The notes under the pieces: model-generated
What the model was told of the DNA's origin: nothing
Database searches by the model: none
The model's input: only the letters and a program-made list of their open reading frames with translations
Source: JBGSWE01 sp049292975
GTDB lineage: Bacteria > Patescibacteriota > Saccharimonadia > Saccharimonadales > JACDBH01
Assembly (NCBI GenBank): GCA_049292975.1
Contig: JBATRZ010000057.1
Coordinates: 1 to 5,812, forward strand
Reading direction: 5' to 3'
DNA length: 5,812 nt
Translations under genes and position numbers: made by a program
In this document: in pieces, positions 1 through 5,546 of the stretch
How positions within the stretch are numbered: position 1 is the stretch's first letter
How the letters are laid out: the number at the start of each line of letters is the position of its first letter

Positions 1-462
1 CTGCAGATGAGCGCGGCGTTTTCATCTATCGTTAATGGCGGCACGTATTACCAGCCGGCTCTGGTGCATTCGGAGCGCGGCAGCGACGGCAAGGAGCATG
101 TGCGGCAGCCGGTAGTCAAGAAGGACAATGTCATTAGCTCATCGGCATCGTCACAAGTGGTGACGCTGCTGGAGCGCGTGGTGCGCCAGAACATCGCCAG
201 CGCTACAAGGGCAGGCTACAGGGTAGGCGGCAAGACCGGCACGGCCGAATTCACCAACCCGGCCGACGGCACGTATTACAAGGACCGTTTCAACGGCACC
301 TACATGGGTTTTGTGGGCGGCGACCGGCCGGAATACGTCATCGTGGTGCGCGTCAATGAGCCCAAGATCGCTGGCTTTGCCGGCTCGGCCGCCGCCGCGC
401 CTATATTCAGAGATATGACCAACATGCTGCTGGACAATTTCGGCGTGACACCGAAGAGTTAA
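1..462 (+). CDS. ftsI: Septal penicillin-binding protein (FtsI/PBP2-like transpeptidase), C-terminal part
   Basis: This is the 3' end of a class B penicillin-binding protein, the D,D-transpeptidase that crosslinks septal peptidoglycan outside the membrane. The frame is open from base 1, so the N-terminus, the SxxK serine and the SxN motif lie upstream of the window. The first residues (LQMSAAFSSIVNGGTYYQP) match the family segment before the last catalytic block, normally of the form TPLQ-(L/M)-A-x-A(Y/F)-x-x-I-x-NGG-x-x-x-P. The third active-site motif KTGTAEF is at codons 78-84 of the visible frame (Lys at 232-234). It is followed by the usual beta-strand segment (YMGFVGGDRPEYVIVVRV) and a final helix around APIFRDMTNMLL. 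The stop is TAA at 460-462. FtsI is the likely assignment because mraY and ftsW follow, and FtsW needs a cognate class B PBP. An elongation PBP2 or a SpoVD-type protein cannot be excluded from the C-terminus alone. Confidence 0.93.
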   Translation: MQMSAAFSSIVNGGTYYQPALVHSERGSDGKEHVRQPVVKKDNVISSSASSQVVTLLERVVRQNIASATRAGYRVGGKTGTAEFTNPADGTYYKDRFNGTYMGFVGGDRPEYVIVVRVNEPKIAGFAGSAAAAPIFRDMTNMLLDNFGVTPKS

Positions 463-542
463 AAGAGTAAAATACCAGGAAGAAACGAACCAAACAAACA
501 TGAACAGCATCCAACTTAGCACCCGTTTCATTCACGAAAATT

Positions 543-632
543 CTGTTTCAAGCCGTTCAGGCGGCAGTTCTGGTTACAAGGCATATAAAAATATGCCGCG
601 AAGCCAAACTGCCGATCTGACGGTTTGTACAG
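543..632 (+). promoter_or_regulatory. Long imperfect hairpin in the mraY leader
   Basis: An inverted repeat of about 90 nt fills the centre of the 197-nt ftsI-mraY gap. The pairs I can trace from the outside in are: 543-546 with 629-632 (CTGT/ACAG); 549-555 with 621-627 with one G-T wobble; 557-560 with 617-620; 562-569 with 607-614 (8 bp, CGGCAGTT/AACTGCCG); 571-575 with 602-606 with one G-T wobble; and 580-586 with 591-597 (GGCATAT/ATATGCC) closing an AAAA loop. That is about 35 bp broken only by small bulges and internal loops. It ends 13 nt before the mraY ribosome binding site. No T-run follows, so it does not look like a simple intrinsic terminator. An RNA element in the leader (attenuation, processing or stability) is inferred; an intergenic palindromic repeat is the alternative. 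Confidence 0.7.
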
Positions 633-645
633 GATTTGCAGTAGA

Positions 646-651
646 AAGGGG
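646..651 (+). promoter_or_regulatory. Ribosome binding site of mraY
   Basis: AAGGGG lies 8 nt before the ATG at 660. It fixes the mraY start at 660 rather than at the in-frame ATG at 711, which has no comparable purine motif at the right distance. Confidence 0.7.
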
Positions 652-659
652 TTGCTAAG

Positions 660-1703
660 ATGGATGCTACAATCCAAATTATCCTAGAAGAACAGACCCT
701 GCTGCGTATCATGGTGCTTAGTTTTGCCGGCTTTTTTTTAAGCATGCTGCTGACGCCTATCTATACCACGCTGGCCTACCGCTACGAGTGGTGGAAGAAA
801 GCCCGCACCGATACCGTAACAGGGGAGAAGGCTAGCGTATACCAATCCCTGCATGCTGCTAAGCATCGCCGCCTGATACCAACAATGGCCGGCGTTGTAT
901 TTGTGACCGCCATTGCAATGACCACTATCTCCGGCAACTTATCGCGGGATGAAACCTGGTTGCCGCTGGCGGCCATGGTAGGGGCGGGGCTTATCGGCCT
1001 GTTTGACGACATCCTGAACATCCGTTCTGCGGGCGGCATCGCCGGCATGCGCGCCAAGCTGAAGCTGCTCATGATCACCATGGTAGCCCTGGTGGGCGGC
1101 TGGTGGTTTTATGACAAGTTGGACGTAAGCACACTGCACCTGCCGTTCGTTGATTCACCGCTGGTACTGGGCTGGCTGGTAGTACCGCTGTTTGTGCTGG
1201 TGGTGGTTTCTACGGCTAACGCCGTCAATATCACTGACGGGCTGGACGGCTTGGCAGGCGGTTTGGCAGTGACGGCTTTTGCTGTCTACGCTGTTATCGC
1301 GTTTTTGCAGGCCCGTTACGGCGTGGCCGGCTTCTGTATGACGGTAGTCGGCGCGCTGCTTAGTTATACCTGGTTCAATATCTACCCGGCGCGTTTTTTT
1401 ATGGGTGATGTAGGCTCGTTCGCGCTAGGTACGGGCTTAGGCGTCGTAGCCATGCTGACCGATACCGTGCTGATACTGCCTGTTATCGGTTTTGTCTTCG
1501 TAGTTGAGGCGGGCAGCAGTCTGCTGCAAATCATAAGCAAAAAACTGCGCCGCGGCCGCAAAATCTTCCGTATTGCACCCATTCACCACCACTTCGAGGC
1601 TATGGGCTGGCCCGAGGCCAAAGTGACCATGCGTTTTTGGATAGTCGGGCAAGTGGCCGGCGTATTGGGCCTGATTGTCTTTGTCTTCGGCGGCGGCATA
1701 TGA
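660..1703 (+). CDS. mraY: MraY, phospho-N-acetylmuramoyl-pentapeptide transferase
   Basis: MraY moves phospho-MurNAc-pentapeptide from UDP to undecaprenyl phosphate on the cytoplasmic face of the membrane, making lipid I. The protein has 347 residues (E. coli MraY 360) and is strongly hydrophobic throughout, as expected for about ten membrane helices. Family motifs are present in order: PTMAG (74-78); the Asp-Asp pair GLFDD (D116, D117) that belongs to the Mg2+/catalytic site; NITDGLDGLAGG (190-201); MGDVGSFALG with D250 at the third essential Asp position; and IHHHFE with the three His at 309-311, followed by GWPEAKVTMRFW. The start at ATG 660 is supported by AAGGGG at 646-651. The TGA stop (1701-1703) overlaps the ftsW ATG (1700-1702) as ATGA, which suggests translational coupling. 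All key catalytic residues are intact, so an active enzyme is expected. Confidence 0.98.
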   Translation: MDATIQIILEEQTLLRIMVLSFAGFFLSMLLTPIYTTLAYRYEWWKKARTDTVTGEKASVYQSLHAAKHRRLIPTMAGVVFVTAIAMTTISGNLSRDETWLPLAAMVGAGLIGLFDDILNIRSAGGIAGMRAKLKLLMITMVALVGGWWFYDKLDVSTLHLPFVDSPLVLGWLVVPLFVLVVVSTANAVNITDGLDGLAGGLAVTAFAVYAVIAFLQARYGVAGFCMTVVGALLSYTWFNIYPARFFMGDVGSFALGTGLGVVAMLTDTVLILPVIGFVFVVEAGSSLLQIISKKLRRGRKIFRIAPIHHHFEAMGWPEAKVTMRFWIVGQVAGVLGLIVFVFGGGI

Positions 1704-2947
1704 ACGTAATTACAGCGTGGGGTTCTGCGCGGCAAGTATCGTCCCAGCCTCGCCGCCGGCACAAACCCGATTACTGGCTGCCTATCCTGGCGACAAGCCT
1801 GCTCTCGGTCGGACTGATCGTAGTGTATGCCATTAGCCCCGGCATGAGTGCGCTTAAGGGCGTGTCGGAGGGTTATTACATCAGCAAGCAGCTGGTGGCC
1901 ATTCTGCTTGGCGTTGCGGCCTTCATTATCCTGTCCAAGATCCCCTACACCTACTGGCGCAGTGTTGTTAAGCCGCTGATTATAATTGCAGCCATATCGG
2001 CCGCAGCGGTGTTTGTGTTTGGTGAGGAGGTAAACGGCGCCCACCGCTGGATACAGCTAGGCGGCGTGTCGTTCCAGTCTGCCGAGCTCATCAAATTCGC
2101 GCTGCTGATAGGTCTAGCGGATTTCCTGGCCAGGCGTAAAAGCGAGATGGCACTGGATGACACAACACGGACGCTGAAGCCCATCGCTATCGCTTTCGCG
2201 GTCATCGCCGGTGTGGTGGCCATCGGCCAGAGCGACTTTGGTTCGGCCATGGTGATGGTAGGGATGGGCACGGCCATGATGTTCATGGCTGGCGTGCCGC
2301 TGTATAAACTGTTCCAGGCAGGCCTGGTGCTGGTGGCTATCGGCGGGCTGCTTATTTTAACATCCGGCTACCGGCGCGACCGTGTGGCTACCTTCCTGAA
2401 CCCTACGGCAGACTGCCAGAATGCCGGCTACCAGTCCTGTCAGGCGCTGATTGCCGTGGGCTCGGGCGGTATGTTTGGCCTGGGGCTGGCCCGGTCGGTA
2501 CAGGCATACGGCTACCTGCCGGAGGCGGCCAATGACTCTATCTTTGCCATTCTGGCCGAGAAATTCGGCTTTTTAGGCGTATCCATCATTATCGCCGCTT
2601 TTGCCATGTTTTTTGGCCGTTTGACACGTATTATCGAGCGGGCACCGGATGATTTTGCCCGGCTGCTGGTAACGGGTATGCTGGCCTGGTTCGCGGTACA
2701 GGCTATCATTAACATCGGTGCCATGGTTGGCTTGTTGCCGCTAAAAGGCATCACGCTGCCATTTATCAGTTATGGCGGTACCAGCCTGTTGTTTGTTACG
2801 GGTGCACTGGGCATCGCTTTCCAGATATCGCGCTACAGCAGTTTTGCCAGCAATATTAATGAATCAGGAGCTACGCCGTATGAGGATCCTACTTACCGGC
2901 GGGGGCAGCGGCGGCCATATTACGCCTCTGCTCGCCGTAGCGCGTGA
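1700..2947 (+). CDS. ftsW: FtsW, SEDS-family septal glycan polymerase
   Basis: This is a SEDS glycosyltransferase that polymerises lipid II at the septum together with a class B PBP. It has 415 residues. A basic cytoplasmic N-terminus (to about residue 25) is followed by around ten hydrophobic segments. Motifs include VNGAHRWIQLGG (N112, W117), FQSAELIKFALL (family usually QPSE), GQSDFGSAMV, RRDRVATFLNPTAD, IAVGSGGMFGLG, YLPEAANDSIFAILAE with E275 and D279 in the extracytoplasmic loop that bears the catalytic Asp in RodA/FtsW, and LPLKGITLPFISYGGTSLLF near the C-terminus. FtsW rather than RodA is inferred from the dcw context. ATG 1700 is chosen because it gives the ATGA overlap with mraY and a family-like N-terminus; there is no strong Shine-Dalgarno, consistent with coupling. 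Two Cys (C239, C247) lie in an extracytoplasmic loop. The basic tail (EDPTYRRGQRRPYYASARRSA) is encoded inside the start of murG. Confidence 0.96.
   Translation: MNVITAWGSARQVSSQPRRRHKPDYWLPILATSLLSVGLIVVYAISPGMSALKGVSEGYYISKQLVAILLGVAAFIILSKIPYTYWRSVVKPLIIIAAISAAAVFVFGEEVNGAHRWIQLGGVSFQSAELIKFALLIGLADFLARRKSEMALDDTTRTLKPIAIAFAVIAGVVAIGQSDFGSAMVMVGMGTAMMFMAGVPLYKLFQAGLVLVAIGGLLILTSGYRRDRVATFLNPTADCQNAGYQSCQALIAVGSGGMFGLGLARSVQAYGYLPEAANDSIFAILAEKFGFLGVSIIIAAFAMFFGRLTRIIERAPDDFARLLVTGMLAWFAVQAIINIGAMVGLLPLKGITLPFISYGGTSLLFVTGALGIAFQISRYSSFASNINESGATPYEDPTYRRGQRRPYYASARRSA
2866..2870 (+). promoter_or_regulatory. Ribosome binding site of murG
   Basis: AGGAG sits 9 nt before the ATG at 2880, inside the ftsW coding sequence. 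It supports 2880 as the murG start. The in-frame ATG at 2772 would add 36 residues that do not look like MurG in front of the Rossmann-fold strand MRILLTGGGSGGH. Confidence 0.8.
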
Positions 2948-4034
2948 ACTAAAGAGCCTGCGTCCTGGTATTGAACTTATCGGCGTCTGTGAGCAGGGTG
3001 CGGCGTTCGTACACCTGTTCGAAGACAGCGAATATATAGACAGCGTGCGCCAGGTGAGCGCGGGCAAATACCGCCGCTACGCGGGCCTGAAGTGGTACCA
3101 GCGCTGGTTTGATATTAAGACCTTGCTGCTTAACTTGCGTGATGTGCGCCGGACGCTTAAGGGCTACCGCGAGGCTAAGAAGCTGCTAAGAGAACTTAAG
3201 CCCGATGGACTGCTGATAAAAGGCGGCTTCGTAGCCGTACCGCTTGGCAGGGCAGCTGCAAAACTGGGCGTGCCGTATCTGACGCATGATTCAGACTCGG
3301 TGCCCGGGCTGGCCAACCGGCTCATAGCCGGGCAGGCGGCCGTGCACGCCACCGGTATGCCGGCCGAGCTGTATTCGTATCCTCAGGCTAAGACAATTTA
3401 CACAGGCATTCCCGTTTCTGATGCCTTTACCAAAGTCACTCCCAGCCTAAGGGCTGTTTACCGCGAGGCTTTAGGCCTTAGCGGCTGCAGCCGGGTCATT
3501 ACGGTTGTGGGCGGCAGCCAGGGTGCGGGACAGCTGAACCAGGATATGGTCAGCTTGGCAGGCCGCCTGATGCAGCGCTTCGAGAATCTAGGCATCGTGC
3601 ATGTAGCGGGCAGGGCTCACGAAACAGAGGTGCGTAAGCGGTACAATGAAGAGCTGCTGGCCGATGAAGCCCGCCGTGTGGTGGTGCAGGGATTTATCGG
3701 CACCATTTACCAGAGCCAGGGTGCGGCGGATGTGGTGATAACCAGGGCAGGGGCTACGCAAGTAGCGGAATTGTCGCTGCAGGCTCTGCCTATCATCGTT
3801 GTGCCTGGCCTGCTGGCTGGCGGCCACCAGGATAAGAATGCCGCCTTCTTAGAGGGGAAGGGGGCTGCTTTGCAGGTACGCCACGCTGACGCCGAGGGGC
3901 TGTATGCTGCCATAGAACTGCTTTTGACTGATAAGGATAAGGCAGCAAGCCTGGGGGCGGGGTTGCACGCCCTTGCCAAGCCGGAGGCCGCCAAAGAACT
4001 GGCTGTAACTACCCTGGGCGTGCTGGAAAAATGA
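2880..4034 (+). CDS. murG: MurG, lipid II-forming GlcNAc transferase
   Basis: MurG is the GT28 glycosyltransferase that adds GlcNAc from UDP-GlcNAc to lipid I at the inner membrane face, giving lipid II. It has 384 residues (E. coli 355). The N-terminal Rossmann domain opens with the glycine-rich loop GGGSGGHITP (7-16, H13 conserved), then LIKGGFVAVP (112-121) and THDSDSVPGLANR (135-147). The C-terminal donor domain has VVGGSQGAGQLN (209-220), GFIGTIYQSQGAADVVITRAGATQVAEL (271-298) and HQDKNA (316-321). Two sites differ from common family forms: the HEQN-type motif reads HDSD (136-139), and the GNPVR-type segment reads GIPVS (176-180). These may be lineage features rather than loss of function, since the rest of the site is intact. 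The start overlaps the last 68 nt of ftsW. The TGA stop is separated by 1 nt from the ftsQ ATG. Confidence 0.96.
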   Translation: MRILLTGGGSGGHITPLLAVARELKSLRPGIELIGVCEQGAAFVHLFEDSEYIDSVRQVSAGKYRRYAGLKWYQRWFDIKTLLLNLRDVRRTLKGYREAKKLLRELKPDGLLIKGGFVAVPLGRAAAKLGVPYLTHDSDSVPGLANRLIAGQAAVHATGMPAELYSYPQAKTIYTGIPVSDAFTKVTPSLRAVYREALGLSGCSRVITVVGGSQGAGQLNQDMVSLAGRLMQRFENLGIVHVAGRAHETEVRKRYNEELLADEARRVVVQGFIGTIYQSQGAADVVITRAGATQVAELSLQALPIIVVPGLLAGGHQDKNAAFLEGKGAALQVRHADAEGLYAAIELLLTDKDKAASLGAGLHALAKPEAAKELAVTTLGVLEK

Positions 4035-4035
4035 C

Positions 4036-4935
4036 ATGCTAGGCAGGAAATCATCTACCCGCAACCGTCCTGGTAACGAGCTGCGCAAACAAGCGGCTAA
4101 CCGTACGCAGTTCAACTATTACAGCAGCCAGTCCCGTCCTGCGGCTGCAGAGCCGCACAAGGACGGCGCGGTAGATCTGGGTAAGGTTACCAGCCGCCTG
4201 CGTCTGCTGCCGGCGCTGCTGGCACTGGCTGTTATAATCATCAGCCTGCTTATCAGCTTGACGTTGTCCAACCGGCCAGGTGTTAGTACGCTCAATCACG
4301 AAGATTCGCCTTACCGCACGCTGGCTGAGTATGCCGCTGCCGCAGCAGAGATCCTGTCCGGGGACTTAGGCAGCAAGACAAAGCTGACCATTGATACCCA
4401 GGCTGTGGAGCGCAAGCTGCTGGACAGATTCCCTGAATTACGCGCAGCAGACCTGCGTTTGCCGGTGTTGGGCCGCCAGCCAAACCTGGTTATTGATATC
4501 GAGCCGCCGGCCATCCTGCTGGCCACGCCTGCCAAGAGTTATGTGCTTGACAGTTCTGGTACGGTAGTCAGCGAGGCGTCTTTGCTTGCGGCTGATGTGC
4601 GCTCAGGTTTGCTGGTTATCCAGGACCAAAGCGGCCTGGCATTAAATATTGGCAAACAAGCTGTTACTACTGAAACAGCCCGTTTCATAACAGAGGTCAA
4701 GGCACAGCTGGATGCCAAAGGGCTGGCAGTTAGCCAGCTCACGCTGCCGCCGAATGCCAACCAGCTGGATATACGCTTAGAGGGTGCCGCTTATTATGTA
4801 AAAACAGATGTGGCAGGCAATGCCAGGTTGCAGACAGGCAGTCTAATAGCGGTAAAAGAAGAGCTGGAGCGCAGGCGCGAGACGCCTCAGGAATATATCG
4901 ACGTACGGGTAGAAGGGAAGGTGTTTTATAAATAG
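4036..4935 (+). CDS. ftsQ: FtsQ/DivIB-like cell division protein
   Basis: FtsQ is a bitopic divisome scaffold protein that links early division proteins to FtsW/FtsI through FtsB/FtsL. The protein has 299 residues. A basic, polar cytoplasmic N-terminus (1-55) is followed by a single membrane helix (about 57-77, LLPALLALAVIIISLLISL). A POTRA-like segment (about 82-158) contains a helix-rich part and VERKLLDRFPELRAADLRL. The beta domain (about 168-299) includes the typical YVLDSSGTVV and ends EYIDVRVEGKVFYK, which resembles the conserved FtsQ C-terminal strand (YIDLRFPGRVYYK type). Sequence similarity is low outside these parts, as usual for FtsQ, so the call rests on topology, the end motif and gene order. 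The ATG at 4036 lies 1 nt after the murG stop, with a weak GGAAA (4025-4029) upstream; coupling to murG is likely. The stop is TAG at 4933-4935. Confidence 0.88.
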   Translation: MLGRKSSTRNRPGNELRKQAANRTQFNYYSSQSRPAAAEPHKDGAVDLGKVTSRLRLLPALLALAVIIISLLISLTLSNRPGVSTLNHEDSPYRTLAEYAAAAAEILSGDLGSKTKLTIDTQAVERKLLDRFPELRAADLRLPVLGRQPNLVIDIEPPAILLATPAKSYVLDSSGTVVSEASLLAADVRSGLLVIQDQSGLALNIGKQAVTTETARFITEVKAQLDAKGLAVSQLTLPPNANQLDIRLEGAAYYVKTDVAGNARLQTGSLIAVKEELERRRETPQEYIDVRVEGKVFYK

Positions 4936-4966
4936 GGGAGAGGGTTAAGGGCATAGGGTAGGGTTA
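4935..4966 (+). repeat. G-run cluster with G-quadruplex potential
   Basis: Five runs of three or four G (4935-4938, 4942-4944, 4949-4951, 4956-4958, 4961-4963) are separated by loops of 2-4 nt, which fits the simple G3+N1-7 quadruplex rule. The runs sit in near-heptad units: AGGGGAG, AGGGTTA, AGGGCAT, then AGGGT and AGGGTTA. The first run overlaps the last base of the ftsQ stop codon, so the motif would be at the very 3' end of the ftsQ message. Confidence 0.7.
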
Positions 4967-5023
4967 AGAATATGAGCTGCTGGTCTTTCAGCACTCAACC
5001 CCACACCCTATACCCTCAACCCT
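4941..5023 (+). repeat. Heptad-repeat inverted repeat / long hairpin after ftsQ
   Basis: The left arm (4941-4965) and right arm (4997-5023) are reverse complements with few mismatches. Pairs are 4941-4946 with 5018-5023, 4948-4951 with 5013-5016, 4953-4959 with 5005-5011, and 4961-4965 with 4997-5001. The inner segment also pairs: GAG (4974-4976) with CTC (4994-4996), and TGCTG (4978-4982) with CAGCA (4989-4993), leaving a 6-nt loop. The right arm is four exact 7-nt units: ACCCCAC, ACCCTAT, ACCCTCA, ACCCTTG (4998-5025). The element starts 6 nt after the ftsQ stop, so it could end or protect the ftsQ transcript, but no T-run follows and a classical intrinsic terminator is not supported. Confidence 0.8.
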
Positions 5024-5086
5024 TGAAGTCAGGGGGGTAGTGCCCTAGCGCCCTGCTATATGTTCAGGTTTTGTTCATATTCAGGT

Positions 5087-5126
5087 ATTTATAAAAAAAC
5101 TATATTACTATACAAAAAAACAAAAA
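5087..5126. other. AT-rich stretch with phased A-tracts
   Basis: Three A-tracts are visible: A7 at 5093-5099, A7 at 5114-5120 and A5 at 5122-5126, with TATATTACTATAC between the first two. The two A7 tracts are 21 bp apart, close to two helical turns, which by established knowledge of A-tract DNA favours an intrinsic bend. The function is unknown; promoter upstream element, protein site or easily melted DNA are all possible. Confidence 0.45.
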
Positions 5127-5227
5127 TGCAAATTATGCAAACAGGGAGGGGTGAGGCAGGGGTGTGGAAAAGTCTGTGAAATATGCATAAAAGGACAACT
5201 TTTCACGGAAAAGCAAAGATTTTGTAA

Positions 5228-5333
5228 GGCGGCCGGTAGCACATTCTATTCGCCGGACCACTCTATAGGTGAGCCTACGGCTCAGCCTATGGCGCTTGCT
5301 CAGTCCTTTGAATAGAACATACTACAGGCCGCC
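5228..5333. ncRNA. 106-nt long hairpin, candidate structured RNA or palindromic element
   Basis: The stretch pairs with itself almost end to end. From outside in: GGCGGCC (5228-5234) with GGCCGCC (5327-5333); GTAG (5236-5239) with CTAC (5322-5325); TTCTATTC (5244-5251) with GAATAGAA (5310-5317); GGAC (5255-5258) with GTCC (5303-5306); ATAGG (5265-5269) with CCTAT (5286-5290); TGAGCC (5270-5275) with GGCTCA (5279-5284), closing a TAC loop. That is about 34 pairs, interrupted by a 4x4 loop, a 3x3 loop, an asymmetric loop and a one-base bulge at 5285. The shape is that of a long RNA rod, but both strands fold equally well, so the strand is unknown. I do not recognise the 4.5S/SRP signature, 6S, tmRNA or RNase P motifs. 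There is no T-run after either end and no clear target-site duplication. A non-autonomous palindromic element is the main alternative. Confidence 0.5.
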
Positions 5334-5518
5334 GCCAACGCGTAGTGTGTTATGAAAGAATTAATGCATATTAGTGCGGTGCGGGTGGAAGGTCCCCTGC
5401 AACAGAGGTATAGGTAATCATCTTAGTTCACTATAATAGAGTCGTAAAATATACATTGTGCGACGTAATGTGTATGAACGGATTCATTGCTCTGCCCGCC
5501 GGTCTTTTGCATTTTTAT

Positions 5519-5546
5519 CTATTACCTATCAACTATTATCTATTGT
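5519..5546. repeat. CTAT heptanucleotide tandem array
   Basis: There are four consecutive 7-nt units, CTATTAC, CTATCAA, CTATTAT and CTATTGT, each beginning CTAT and followed by three variable bases. The array starts in an AT-rich flank and ends in a T7 run (5546-5552), just beyond the stop of the - strand gene. ATTACCTAT (5521-5529) is the reverse complement of ATAGGTAAT at 5410-5418. The 7-nt period matches that of the unrelated ACCC array near ftsQ. Confidence 0.65.

Noticed and set aside
1..6. PstI site CTGCAG at the first base of the window
   Set aside because: It could reflect a cloning junction, but one six-base match at an edge is not enough to say so.
151..531. 126-codon open frame on the - strand across the ftsI end
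   Set aside because: It is antisense to the conserved transpeptidase sequence, with His/Arg/Val-rich content typical of a shadow frame.
1637..1699. Upstream in-frame ATG for ftsW at 1637
   Set aside because: It would add 21 residues unlike FtsW (Arg/Cys-rich) and overlap mraY by 67 nt; ATG 1700 gives an ATGA overlap and a normal N-terminus.
1583..2044. 153-codon - strand frame across mraY/ftsW
   Set aside because: It lies opposite two clear conserved genes and has no recognisable domain; it is a shadow frame.
2772..2879. Upstream in-frame ATG for murG at 2772
   Set aside because: The 36 added residues precede the Rossmann-fold start and read as an out-of-frame copy of ftsW; ATG 2880 has AGGAG at the proper distance.
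5228..5333. 4.5S/SRP RNA
   Set aside because: The length is similar, but the conserved apical GGUCAGGUCCGGAAGGAAGCAGC-like signature is absent on both strands.
5228..5340. Integron attC site as an explanation for the 106-nt hairpin
   Set aside because: The RYYYAAC and GTTRRRY core sites are not found at the ends, and no integrase or cassette context is visible.
5352..5417. 21-codon frame starting ATG at 5352 (MKELMHISAVRVEG...)
   Set aside because: Very short, no ribosome binding site, no similarity I can recognise.
5432..5437. Perfect TATAAT as a + strand promoter
   Set aside because: No TTGACA-like box 16-18 bp upstream and no extended -10 TG; in an AT-rich stretch a lone hexamer is weak evidence.
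5441..5475. Possible H-type pseudoknot (GTCG/CGAC with ATACATT/AATGTGTAT)
   Set aside because: The first stem is only 4 bp and the second has a bulge; expected often by chance.
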